Below the pieces are notes generated by a model. It did not search any database, had not been told where the DNA came from, and saw nothing but the letters and a program-made list of their open reading frames with translations. A stretch of DNA of 64,000 bases from Rhodobacterales bacterium LSUCC0387. GTDB taxonomy: Bacteria > Pseudomonadota > Alphaproteobacteria > Rhodobacterales > Rhodobacteraceae. Shown here piece after piece: positions 1-9,272 of this stretch (position 1 is the stretch's first letter; every line of letters begins with the position of its first letter). The translations under genes and the position numbers were made by a program. The DNA is taken from assembly GCA_015689775.1 (NCBI GenBank), contig WVSR01000001.1, positions 683,501 to 747,500 on the forward strand, given 5' to 3'.

Positions 1-269
1 ACCATCGTGATGCGGTAATTGGGCGAGTTGTCGGCCAGAACTGTGCCATGGCGGTCATAGATCACCCCACGCGCAGGGGGCAACAGGCGGAGGTTGATCC
101 GGTTTTCTTCGGCCAAAAGCCGAAAATCATCAGCCCGCTCAAGTTGCAAATAGCGCATGCGCCCTGCCAGCACGAGGCAGGTGGTGCTCATAAGCCCACC
201 CAAAACCAACGCGCGGCGGGACATTTGCGCGTTATTATCTTGGTTTTTGCGTTTCTGACTGCGGGCCAT
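1..269 (-). CDS. mrdA: Penicillin-binding protein 2, N-terminal part (cut by window edge)
   Basis: Peptidoglycan D,D-transpeptidase of the elongasome, anchored in the inner membrane. Only the first 89 codons are in the window. They show a short basic cytoplasmic tail (MARSQKRKNQ), one membrane segment at about residues 18-36 (RRALVLGGLMSTTCLVLAGR), then the start of the PBP dimerisation domain with the family words LAEENRIN and RGVIYDRHGTVLADN. The catalytic SxxK, SxN and KTG motifs lie outside the window. The ATG is 2 bases downstream of the mreD stop, so it is read as the last visible gene of an mreB-mreC-mreD-mrdA operon. The identification rests on the N-terminal words and the operon position. 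Confidence 0.9.
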   Translation of the reverse strand, partial: MARSQKRKNQDNNAQMSRRALVLGGLMSTTCLVLAGRMRYLQLERADDFRLLAEENRINLRLLPPARGVIYDRHGTVLADNSPNYRITM

Positions 270-271
270 GG

Positions 272-799
272 TTAAACATTGTCTGGGTCTGCGGCGGATA
301 GTCTATCCAACCCGATCAAATATTTCGAGATCACAACCAGCGCGGGGTAAGCTGCGATGGTCACAATCGCGTGCAAGGCCACCTCGCCAAAGGGGGGCTG
401 ATCCGCCAAAAGCAATGTCAAAAGCACCCGCTCGGCCAAAGTAACAGCCAAGATCACGATGGTCACTGTGCCAAACTCGCTGAGAAACGTCATGTTTTCG
501 ATTTGCGGCTGGCGTTTGCGCAGACTTTCGGAGGCTAAGACTATCAGCAGCGCACCCAAGCCGACAGGCGCATGGGTCAAAAAGTCTGAGATTAAGAAAA
601 CGATGGCAATAGCCCCAAGCGGGACAACATTGGGATGCCTGAGCAGCCAAGCAAGGGTTAGCGCCGTGATCAAGTCGGGGCTTGGCAGACTACCTTCGTC
701 AAAACCTAAAGGCAGGATTTGCCAAAGAAGGATGAACAGGCAGAGCGCCAGATAATAAGCGCGATAAATCCATATGCGGAGGGTCAAAGGGTCGGTCAT
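272..799 (-). CDS. mreD: Rod shape-determining protein MreD
   Basis: Small integral membrane protein of 175 residues, the usual size for MreD, with about five hydrophobic segments (for example residues 13-31, 41-53, 58-72, 75-87 and 104-125). MreD works with MreC and MreB to position cell wall synthesis during elongation. Sequence similarity in this family is weak, so the call leans on topology and on its place between mreC (4-base overlap of start and stop) and mrdA (2-base gap). No separate promoter is visible, so it is probably translated by coupling from the mreC message. Confidence 0.88.
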   Translation of the reverse strand: MTDPLTLRIWIYRAYYLALCLFILLWQILPLGFDEGSLPSPDLITALTLAWLLRHPNVVPLGAIAIVFLISDFLTHAPVGLGALLIVLASESLRKRQPQIENMTFLSEFGTVTIVILAVTLAERVLLTLLLADQPPFGEVALHAIVTIAAYPALVVISKYLIGLDRLSAADPDNV

Positions 800-1743
800 G
801 TGCCATCCCCCTCCGTGTCTTGTGCTGCGGCGGTTTCTGGCACGGGGTCGGCTTCGATCTGATCCCCTGTTCCCCCATTTTCGGGCAAGGGCGGGCCGAT
901 CAATGTGTCGCTGTCATTGAGCGGCACAACATCGGGGTTGCGCATGATCCGCAGGAAATTCAGCCGACCAAAATCAGCAGCAAGCCGTGCGCGCAGGTCG
1001 CGTTCTGGGTCAACGACCACTTGGCCAACCAACAGCCCCGCAGGGTATAATCCGTCCGCGCCCGATGTCACGATACGATCCCCTGCGGCGATGTCTTCGG
1101 GGGTTTCGATGAAATCAATAAGCGGGGCGGCGCTGTTGTCGCCTGTCAGCAAGGCCTGCTGCCCAGATGGTTGGATCAATACAGGCACGCGGCTGTTGCT
1201 ATCGGTCAACAATAAAACGCGCGCTGTGCGTTCCCCAAGGCCCGCGATCCGTCCGACCAAGCCAAGCCCGTCCATGGCGGCCCATCCGTCTTCCACCCCA
1301 TCGCGCGCGCCCACATTCAGCAGAACCGAGCGGCGGAATGGCGATCCGCTATCAGCCAAAACAATCCCTGAAATCCAAGTCAGCGATGGGTCAGGCTGAA
1401 CGCGGTTCAAATCCAACAGGCGGGCATTTTCTTGTTCAAGCTGAATCGCCGCCTCGCGCCATGCGCGCATCTGTTGCAACTCGCGGCGCAGCTGTTCGTT
1501 CTGTTCATAGAGGCGCGCGTAAGATTGGAAATCATCGACCATCCGCGCAAGCCCAGTAACGGGTGCCATGGCCCATTCCATGTTGGGAACGATGCGATCC
1601 ACCACAGCGGCGCGGATGCGTTCTGCGCGCGGGTTGTCAATGCGCCACAGCAAGATGAACCCAAAAAGGACGATGATCAGAATGACCACCAAAAGGCGGC
1701 GTGTTGGATTGGCGAGATTTTCCTCGTGTCTATCTCGTGCCAT
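796..1743 (-). CDS. mreC: Rod shape-determining protein MreC
   Basis: Bitopic periplasmic scaffold of the elongasome, 315 residues. A basic N-terminus is followed by one membrane helix at about residues 16-33 (RLLVVILIIVLFGFILLW), a coiled-coil stretch at about 70-112 (rich in E, Q and L), then the beta-rich MreC domain with family words such as GDRIVTSGADGLYPAGL and VGLVGRIAG. The C-terminal 35 residues are low-complexity and acidic, which is common in alphaproteobacterial MreC. It lies 61 bases downstream of mreB on the same strand and overlaps mreD by 4 bases. Confidence 0.95.
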   Translation of the reverse strand: MARDRHEENLANPTRRLLVVILIIVLFGFILLWRIDNPRAERIRAAVVDRIVPNMEWAMAPVTGLARMVDDFQSYARLYEQNEQLRRELQQMRAWREAAIQLEQENARLLDLNRVQPDPSLTWISGIVLADSGSPFRRSVLLNVGARDGVEDGWAAMDGLGLVGRIAGLGERTARVLLLTDSNSRVPVLIQPSGQQALLTGDNSAAPLIDFIETPEDIAAGDRIVTSGADGLYPAGLLVGQVVVDPERDLRARLAADFGRLNFLRIMRNPDVVPLNDSDTLIGPPLPENGGTGDQIEADPVPETAAAQDTEGDGT

Positions 1744-1804
1744 ATCCGCATAACCTTGTCATCTCGCCTCAGCCTCTCTGCCCGTAGACAGGAGACTGAC
1801 CCAA

Positions 1805-2935
<1,131 letters not shown>

Positions 2936-2990
2936 CTAGTAAGGTAAAGAACAATAAGGGCGTTGTTACCAAGCCGCTGTTGGTTGTAGC

Positions 2991-3021
2991 AAAAACCCGC
3001 CCCAAATTCAGGGCGGATTTT
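2991..3021 (-). terminator. Intrinsic terminator downstream of leuA
   Basis: Read on the minus strand, a stem CCGCCC / GGGCGG with an 8-base loop is followed by a run of five T. It begins about 9 bases past the leuA stop codon and separates leuA from the mreB promoter region. Confidence 0.75.
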
Positions 3022-3030
3022 AGGATCAGC

Positions 3031-4596
3031 TCAGTTTGCGTCCCGATAGGAAACTTCCTTGCGGTCACCCCCAGCTTTCCCGCGCCGCAAGATCAGACGA
3101 TTGAGCGCGTTGATATAGGCTTTCACGCTTGCCACAACGGTATCGGTATCTGCAGATTGCGCGGTTGCAATGCGTCCATCTTCCTCCATCCGCACGGATA
3201 CGGTGGCCTGCGCATCGGTGCCTTCGGTCACTGCGTGCACTTGGTAAAGTTGCAAACGGGCCGAATGTGGGAAGGCTTGTTTGACTGCGTTAAAGGCGGC
3301 ATCTACAGGGCCATCACCGGTGGCTGCAACGGTTTTTTCTTCATCGCCAACGCGGATCACCAGATCCGCATTCTGGGGTGCCTCGGTTCCGCAGATGACA
3401 CGAAGGAATTTCAACTCCAGGTGGTCGGAGGCATCAATGGCACCTGCATCTGTGACCAAGGCGATGATATCGTCATCGAACACTTCTTTCTTGCGATCCG
3501 CTAATGCTTTAAAGCGTACGAATACATCGTTGAGCTGATTATCGGCCAATTCAAAGCCCAAATCCTTGAGCTTCGCGCGCAAGGCCGCGCGACCAGAGTG
3601 CTTGCCCAGTGGCAGCGATGTCCCAGAGAGGCCGATATCCTCGGGGCGCATGATCTCAAATGTATCGGCCGATTTCAGCATTCCATCTTGGTGGATGCCC
3701 GATTCATGCGCAAAGGCATTTTTGCCGACAATCGCCTTGTTGAACTGCACGGCAAATCCCGAAACCGTGCTGACACGGCGCGAGATATGCATGATTTTTT
3801 TGGCATCAACACGGGTGTGATAGGGCATAATGTCATTGCGTACGCGCATGGCCATCACGACCTCCTCAAGCGCGGTGTTTCCTGCCCGCTCGCCCAAGCC
3901 GTTGATGGTACATTCAATTTGACGCGCCCCGCCTTCAACCGCGGCCAAAGCATTGGCGGTCGCCATGCCTAGGTCATTGTGGCAATGGGTGGCGAAGATG
4001 ATATCCTCTGCGCCGGGCACATCCGCGATAAGACGCTCAATCAGGCGCGCGCTTTCTCGGGGGGCCGTGTAGCCGACTGTGTCAGGAATGTTGATGGTGG
4101 TCGCCCCTGCCTGGATAGCAATTTCTACAACGCGCTTGAGATAATCCCATTCGGTGCGGGTGGCGTCCATCGGCGACCATTGGATATTGTCGCAAAGATT
4201 GCGTGCATGGCTGACCGTCTCATGGATGCGCTCGGCCATTTGATCCATTGAGAGGTTTGGGATCCCGCGGTGTTGGGGCGAGGTGCCGATAAAAGTGTGG
4301 ATGCGCGGGCTTTTGGCGTGGCGAACCGCCTCCCAGCAGCGGTCAATGTCTTTGAAATTCGCACGCGCAAGGCCGCAGATCGTGGAATTTTGGGTTTGCT
4401 TGGCAATCTCGGATACAGCAGCAAAATCACCCTCAGAGGCAATTGGAAAGCCTGCCTCGATGATATCAACGCCCATCTCGTCAAGCAGGGCTGCGATCTC
4501 TAGCTTTTCAGCATGGCTCATGGTCGCGCCTGGGCTTTGTTCACCGTCGCGCAATGTCGTGTCAAAAATCAAGACGCGGTTTTTATCGTCAGTCAT
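3031..4596 (-). CDS. leuA: 2-isopropylmalate synthase
   Basis: Catalyses the first committed step of leucine synthesis, acetyl-CoA plus 2-oxoisovalerate to 2-isopropylmalate. 521 residues, the size of the long bacterial form. The catalytic TIM barrel opens with FDTTLRDGEQSPG (residues 11-23), the metal-binding HCHND motif lies near residue 205, and the C-terminal third is the regulatory LeuA dimer domain that binds leucine. The frame is open for 20 codons further upstream, but the ATG at 4596 is preceded by GGGGAGAG and gives the normal N-terminus. Upstream lie a leucine-rich leader peptide and attenuator-like stems (separate entries), so both allosteric and attenuation control are likely. 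Confidence 0.96.
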   Translation of the reverse strand: MTDDKNRVLIFDTTLRDGEQSPGATMSHAEKLEIAALLDEMGVDIIEAGFPIASEGDFAAVSEIAKQTQNSTICGLARANFKDIDRCWEAVRHAKSPRIHTFIGTSPQHRGIPNLSMDQMAERIHETVSHARNLCDNIQWSPMDATRTEWDYLKRVVEIAIQAGATTINIPDTVGYTAPRESARLIERLIADVPGAEDIIFATHCHNDLGMATANALAAVEGGARQIECTINGLGERAGNTALEEVVMAMRVRNDIMPYHTRVDAKKIMHISRRVSTVSGFAVQFNKAIVGKNAFAHESGIHQDGMLKSADTFEIMRPEDIGLSGTSLPLGKHSGRAALRAKLKDLGFELADNQLNDVFVRFKALADRKKEVFDDDIIALVTDAGAIDASDHLELKFLRVICGTEAPQNADLVIRVGDEEKTVAATGDGPVDAAFNAVKQAFPHSARLQLYQVHAVTEGTDAQATVSVRMEEDGRIATAQSADTDTVVASVKAYINALNRLILRRGKAGGDRKEVSYRDAN

Positions 4597-4701
4597 TGGG
4601 TTCTCTCCCCAGCCAGTCTTTTGCGGCCCTGTGCATCTGCAAAGCGGCCGTGTCAATCAATGATGCTTTGTTTTGCTGAAGCTTTCGGCGCTAAGTCTCC
4701 C

Positions 4702-4784
4702 CTGAGCGGTCGCGCCGACTGGCACGCTCAGAGGCGGCTAAGAAGAAGCGCTAGCAATGCGTTTAAGCCGCCTGCTGGGCGGCT
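4702..4784 (-). promoter_or_regulatory. Putative leucine attenuator (alternative stems) of leuA
   Basis: On the minus-strand RNA the heptamer AGCCGCC occurs twice (4784-4778 and 4739-4733), and its complement GGCGGCT once between them (4772-4766). The middle copy can therefore pair with either the first or the second. The second copy overlaps the 5' arm of a further hairpin, CTGAGCG (4731-4725) with CGCTCAG (4708-4702). The leucine codons of the leader peptide lie between the middle and second copies. This is the layout of a translation-dependent attenuator. No U-tract follows the last stem, so the exact mode of termination is unclear. Confidence 0.6.
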
Positions 4785-4820
4785 CTGCATCGCTGTCATA
4801 TGTATCGCATTCTTGGTCAT
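4728..4820 (-). CDS. leuA leader peptide (leucine-rich, 30 residues)
   Basis: A 30-codon frame upstream of leuA on the same strand whose last 12 residues read LNALLALLLSRL: seven leucines, using TTA, TTG, CTA, CTT (three in a row) and CTC. The less common leucine codons TTA and CTA are among them. The stop codon falls inside the attenuator stems. The leucine run is what a leader peptide sensing charged tRNA-Leu needs. The start codon is less certain: ATG at 4820 has no clear ribosome binding site, and in-frame ATGs follow at codons 8 and 11. Confidence 0.72.
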   Translation of the reverse strand: MTKNAIHMTAMQSRPAGGLNALLALLLSRL

Positions 4821-4918
4821 GATGTGCAGACTATGCCGCGCAAGATCAGGGATGAAAACCCTTTTTTTATCTTAAGGTCAAACTTGCCCCGCCTGCGCCG
4901 CCCGCTACATCACGCCTT

Positions 4919-5599
4919 ATGACAGAGAATGGATTTCAGCGTGTTCTGATTGTGGGCGCATCAGGTGGCATCGGGCGCGCAATGGTTGCCCATTATCGCG
5001 AAAATGGTGCTGAGGTGTCTAGCCTGTCGCGCCGCGAGGACGGCTTTGATCTGACCGCGCCTGCCACAGTCGAGGCCCATTTGGCGGCACAAACTGGCCC
5101 ATTTGATTTGGTCGTTGTCGCCACAGGGGCGCTTGAGATTGACGGCAAAGGCCCAGAGAAATCTTTAAGCCACGTCAATGCAGAAACGCTTGCGCGGCAA
5201 TTTGCGATCAACGCCATTGGCCCCGCTTTGATCTTGCGCCATGTGCCGCGCTTGATGGATCGGCAGGGCGCGGGCGTCTGTGCCGTCTTGTCCGCGCGGG
5301 TGGGATCGATCGGGGATAACCGCGCGGGCGGGTGGTATGGCTATCGAGCGGCAAAGGCTGCGGTCAATCAGATCGTGCGGACAGGGGCGATTGAATTGGC
5401 GCGCAGTCACAAAGGCGCGGCCTTGATTGCCCTACATCCTGGCACAGTGCGCACAAAATTCACCGAAAACTATCTTGGGCGCCATCCCGCCGTTGCGCCC
5501 GAGGAGGCCGCCGCGAATATCGCGCGTGTTTTGGCAGGGATCGGCGCCGCGCAAACAGGCCAGTTTTTCGATTGGAAAGGCGAGCCTGTGCCATGGTAA
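4919..5599 (+). CDS. SDR family oxidoreductase (C-factor-like)
   Basis: Short-chain dehydrogenase/reductase of 226 residues. The N-terminal Rossmann motif is GASGGIGRAM (residues 13-22) and the catalytic YxxxK is YGYRAAKAA at about residue 141, with the active-site serine region ARVGSIGDN just before. The short length and the pattern around HPGTVRTKF resemble the CsgA/C-factor-like subgroup of SDRs, whose substrates are mostly unknown. Its stop overlaps the start of the downstream photolyase gene, so the two are probably co-transcribed. The start is divergent from the leuA leader, and both promoters must share the 98 bases between them. No strong ribosome binding site precedes this ATG. Confidence 0.85.
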   Translation: MTENGFQRVLIVGASGGIGRAMVAHYRENGAEVSSLSRREDGFDLTAPATVEAHLAAQTGPFDLVVVATGALEIDGKGPEKSLSHVNAETLARQFAINAIGPALILRHVPRLMDRQGAGVCAVLSARVGSIGDNRAGGWYGYRAAKAAVNQIVRTGAIELARSHKGAALIALHPGTVRTKFTENYLGRHPAVAPEEAAANIARVLAGIGAAQTGQFFDWKGEPVPW

Positions 5600-7122
5600 A
5601 TTCCCCGCCCCGCTTGATCCTGATTTTAGGGGATCAATTAAGTCCCGCTATCGTGGCGTTGCGCGAAGCAGATAAATCCCGCGACATCGTGGTCATGGCT
5701 GAAGTGTGGGATGAAGCGAGCTATGTGCCGCATCATCCTAAAAAAATTGCCTTGATCTTTGCAGCAATGCGCAAATTCGCGCAAGAATTGCGGAATGATG
5801 GCTGGACTGTCGCATACACCCGCCTTGACGATGCGCAAAATGCGCAATCCTTGGTGGGTGAAGTCATCCGCCGCGCTGCTGAAACTGGCGCAAAAGAGGC
5901 GATTGCCACAGCCCCTGCCGAATGGCGCGTGATTGCCGCCTTGGAGGATTGCCCAATCCCCGTTCATCAATTTCCTGATGATCGTTTTTTGTGTCATGCC
6001 TCAGAATTCGCCGATTGGGCCGAAGGGCGTAAAGAATTGCGAATGGAGTTTTTTTACCGCGAAATGCGCCGCAAAACAGGGATTTTGATGGCGGGTGATC
6101 ACCCTGAAGGGGGAAAATGGAACTTCGACCATGACAATCGCGAACCGCCAAAGGAGGGGCTGTCCAATCGTATGCCCCCGCAATTTGAACCAGATGAAAC
6201 CGTCCTTGAGGTGCTTGATTTGGTTGAGTTGCGATTTGGCGCACATTTTGGCCGCTTGCGCCCCTTTTGGTTTGCGACAACCCGCGCCGAGGCTTTGGTC
6301 GCGTTAGAAGATTTCATCCAGAACCGCCTCCCTGATTTTGGGCGGTATCAAGATGCAATGGTGCAGGGCGAGGCGTTTCTGAACCATTCGATCTTGTCGA
6401 TGTATTTGAACATTGGGCTGTTGAATTGGCGCGAGATTTGTGAGGCGGCTGAGGCAGCCTACCGCAAAGGAACGGCGCCCTTAAATTCGGTCGAGGGGTT
6501 CATTCGCCAGATCATTGGTTGGCGTGAATATATTCGCGGCATTTATTTCCTTGAGGGGCCAGATTACACATCGCGCAACGCGCTTGGGCATAGCCGTAGC
6601 TTGCCTGCGTTTTACTGGTCGGGCGATACGGACATGGCCTGTCTGCGGGATGCGATCCTGCAAACGCGTGACCATGCCTATTCGCACCATATCCAACGCT
6701 TGATGGTGACGGGGAATTTTGCGCTTCTTGCGGGGGTTGATCCCAAAGAGGTGCATGAATGGTATCTGGCGGTTTATGCCGATGCCTTTGAATGGGTCGA
6801 AGCTCCCAATGTGATTGGGATGAGCCAATTCGCCGATGGCGGCATTGTGGCCTCAAAACCATATGTCTCGGGCGGCAATTATATCCATAAGATGTCAAAT
6901 CATTGTGGACGTTGCGCCTATAAGGTGAAAGAAAAAATTGGGGCGCAAGCCTGCCCCTTTAATGCGTTCTATTGGCATTTCTTGATCCGAAACGAAGAAA
7001 AATTCGCAAAAAATTCGCGTATGGCGCAAATGTATCGCGTTTGGGCCAAGATGGATGCCGATACACGCGCCGCAACCCTTGAGACAGCCGAGGCCAATTT
7101 GGCGCGGCTTGATCAATTGTGA
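5593..7122 (+). CDS. FeS-type bacterial cryptochrome/photolyase
   Basis: Deoxyribodipyrimidine photolyase-related protein of the FeS-BCP group (CryB/PhrB type), 509 residues, expected to bind FAD and a [4Fe-4S] cluster and to repair UV lesions or sense light. The N-terminus is the antenna-type Rossmann domain (LILILGDQLSP). In the C-terminal half, CGRC and, 13 residues after its second Cys, CPFNAFYW, together with an upstream Cys in DMACLRDA, give the four-cysteine cluster pattern of this group. W- and H-rich flavin-binding words (IRQIIGWREYIRG, HHIQRLMVTGNFALL) are present. The ATG at 5593 overlaps the SDR stop codon. An in-frame start 7 codons upstream is less likely. Confidence 0.92.
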   Translation: MVNSPPRLILILGDQLSPAIVALREADKSRDIVVMAEVWDEASYVPHHPKKIALIFAAMRKFAQELRNDGWTVAYTRLDDAQNAQSLVGEVIRRAAETGAKEAIATAPAEWRVIAALEDCPIPVHQFPDDRFLCHASEFADWAEGRKELRMEFFYREMRRKTGILMAGDHPEGGKWNFDHDNREPPKEGLSNRMPPQFEPDETVLEVLDLVELRFGAHFGRLRPFWFATTRAEALVALEDFIQNRLPDFGRYQDAMVQGEAFLNHSILSMYLNIGLLNWREICEAAEAAYRKGTAPLNSVEGFIRQIIGWREYIRGIYFLEGPDYTSRNALGHSRSLPAFYWSGDTDMACLRDAILQTRDHAYSHHIQRLMVTGNFALLAGVDPKEVHEWYLAVYADAFEWVEAPNVIGMSQFADGGIVASKPYVSGGNYIHKMSNHCGRCAYKVKEKIGAQACPFNAFYWHFLIRNEEKFAKNSRMAQMYRVWAKMDADTRAATLETAEANLARLDQL

Positions 7123-7227
7123 GGATCATTTTGGGGCTTCCCAAACCCGTAGGATTTTGCACATAGCTTAATAGTGCCTCCTGCCGATCATTGGGATCGG
7201 GGCAGGGTGGTGCGATGGGTTTCTGAC

Positions 7228-7779
7228 ATGATTGATCTTTACGCTGCCCCCGCGGCATTCACCGAGGCTGAATGTCTGCGTATTTTGGATAAGATCGCGT
7301 CTGCCCCTACCCGCGATGCGAAACTGGTGGGACAAGCGCAGCACCATAATGTGCGCCGTGCGGATCTGGTTTGGTTGGACGAGGTCGAGGGATGCGAATG
7401 GGTGACCGAGCGCGCCATTGATCTGGTGCGCGTGGCCAATCGTGAGATGTTTGATTTCGACATTACCGATTTTTCTGAAAGCCCGCAGGTTGCCCGATAT
7501 GACAGCAGTCGAGAAGGTCATTTTGATTGGCATTCCGATATTGGGGATGGCCGATTGGCCGCGCGGCGCAAATTAACCATTGTCATCCAACTTGATGCAG
7601 GGGCGGGGTATCAGGGGGGGGATTTGCAGATCATGCCAAGCAACCACACTGAGACCGCCGCGCGCGGGCGCGGGGATGCGGTCATGTTTCCGTCTTTCAT
7701 GTTGCATCGGGTGACACCCGTCACCAAAGGCACGCGCCATTCGCTGACCTTGTGGTGTCACGGGCCAAGCTTTCGCTAA
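7228..7779 (+). CDS. 2OG-Fe(II) oxygenase family protein (prolyl 4-hydroxylase-like)
   Basis: Predicted non-haem iron, 2-oxoglutarate-dependent oxygenase of about 183 residues. The double-stranded beta-helix iron ligands are visible as HxD in DWHSDIGD, with the distal His in LHRVTPV and the co-substrate Arg in KGTRHSLTLW. The middle region YQGGDLQIMP fits PiuC/P4H-like enzymes that act on small molecules or proteins. The substrate is unknown. The frame is open upstream to 7174. The internal ATG at 7228 was preferred because it gives a compact N-terminus, but neither start has a good ribosome binding site. It stands alone between the photolyase and gltX. Confidence 0.82.
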   Translation: MIDLYAAPAAFTEAECLRILDKIASAPTRDAKLVGQAQHHNVRRADLVWLDEVEGCEWVTERAIDLVRVANREMFDFDITDFSESPQVARYDSSREGHFDWHSDIGDGRLAARRKLTIVIQLDAGAGYQGGDLQIMPSNHTETAARGRGDAVMFPSFMLHRVTPVTKGTRHSLTLWCHGPSFR

Positions 7780-7869
7780 TGGGATTTCCCAACATCCTAT
7801 CCGCAGCGATATGGACAAATCTGATGGGCTGTGAAACACGGGGCGCTTGAAACACAGGAGGCTTTGAGC

Positions 7870-9195
7870 ATGACAACAGTCACCCGTTTTGCGCCGTCCC
7901 CAACTGGCTATTTGCACGTTGGCAACCTGCGCACGGCTTTGTTCAATCACCTCATTGCGCGGCGCACAGGCGGAAAATTCATTTTGCGCCTTGATGATAC
8001 GGATCCTGAACGCTCAAAGCAGGAATATGCGGATGCGATCCGCGAAGATTTGGAGTGGCTGGGCCTGACTTGGGATCAGGAGGAGCGCCAATCGGCGCGG
8101 CTTGATCGATACGAGGCTGCCGCCCAAGAATTGCGCGACAAAGGACGATTTTATGAGGCGTTTGAAACGCCCACAGAACTCGACCTTAAGCGCAAAAAAC
8201 AACTGAATATGGGGCAGCCGCCCGTCTATGATCGCGCAGCGCTTAAATTGAGCGAGACCGAGCGCGATGCATTGCGCGCCGAGCGTGGTATGGGCGTATG
8301 GCGGTTCTTACTGGACCAAGAACGCATCGAGTGGACGGATGGTATTTTGGGCGATTTGTCGATTGACGCGGCCAGCCTGTCTGACCCTGTTTTGATCCGT
8401 CAGGATGGGCAGTTTTTGTATACATTGGCCTCGGTGGTCGATGACACAGATATGGGCATCACCCATGTAGTGCGCGGGTCGGATCACGTGACCAACACAG
8501 CGACTCAAATTCAGATTATGGCGGCCCTTGGCTTCGCTGCGCCTAACTTCGCGCATCATTCACTTCTGACAGGCCCGCAGGGTGAGGCGTTATCGAAACG
8601 CCTTGGCACTTTGGCCTTGCGCGATTTGCGTGCAGCAGGGGTGCATCCTATGGCGCTGCTGTCGTTGATGGCGCGGCTTGGATCGTCCCAACCTGTTGAG
8701 ATTGCAAGCAGTCTTGATGACTTGGCTGCGGGATTTGATTTGGCGCATTTCGGCGCGGCCCCCACGAAATTTGATGTTGATGATTTATATCCGCTGACCG
8801 CACGCATTCTGGCGGCGCAAGATTTAAGCGTGGTGGCAGATGCTGTGCGTGCTGCAGGCGTGCCTGATAATCTGGCGCCTCTATTCTGGCATGTGACGCG
8901 TGAAAACATCACCACGCTGCATGATCTGGCGGGTTGGTGGCAGCTGTGCCGTGATGGTGCGGCCCCATTGGTTGACGCAGAGGATCAAGCATTCATTGCC
9001 GAGGCCCTCGCCCTGCTGCCTGAGCCACCTTACGGGCCAGAGGCATGGTCGAACTGGACGAACGCGGTGAAAGACGCCACGGGACGCAAGGGGAAATCCC
9101 TTTTCATGCCGCTGCGCAAAGCTGTGACCGGGCGTGAGCGCGGGCCTGAAATGGCCGATCTTTTGCAGTTGTTGCAAAACAAGCCCACGCTGTAA
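7870..9195 (+). CDS. gltX: Glutamyl-tRNA synthetase
   Basis: Class I aminoacyl-tRNA synthetase charging tRNA-Glu, 441 residues. The HIGH region reads APSPTGYLHVGN (residues 8-19) and the KMSKS equivalent is ALSKRLG near residue 240. The anticodon-binding domain is at the C-terminus. At about 440 residues it belongs to the shorter of the two GluRS types found in many alphaproteobacteria, one of which may prefer tRNA-Gln or modified substrates. The ATG at 7870 follows AGGAGG at a good distance. The in-frame start 13 codons upstream would not fit the family N-terminus. Confidence 0.94.
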   Translation: MTTVTRFAPSPTGYLHVGNLRTALFNHLIARRTGGKFILRLDDTDPERSKQEYADAIREDLEWLGLTWDQEERQSARLDRYEAAAQELRDKGRFYEAFETPTELDLKRKKQLNMGQPPVYDRAALKLSETERDALRAERGMGVWRFLLDQERIEWTDGILGDLSIDAASLSDPVLIRQDGQFLYTLASVVDDTDMGITHVVRGSDHVTNTATQIQIMAALGFAAPNFAHHSLLTGPQGEALSKRLGTLALRDLRAAGVHPMALLSLMARLGSSQPVEIASSLDDLAAGFDLAHFGAAPTKFDVDDLYPLTARILAAQDLSVVADAVRAAGVPDNLAPLFWHVTRENITTLHDLAGWWQLCRDGAAPLVDAEDQAFIAEALALLPEPPYGPEAWSNWTNAVKDATGRKGKSLFMPLRKAVTGRERGPEMADLLQLLQNKPTL

Positions 9196-9272
9196 GCACC
9201 TGTTGAAAGCACTGCCTTTTTCATGCCACCCTAATCACTATTGGGGTGGCAATTAGAAAGGTTCAGGTTCCC

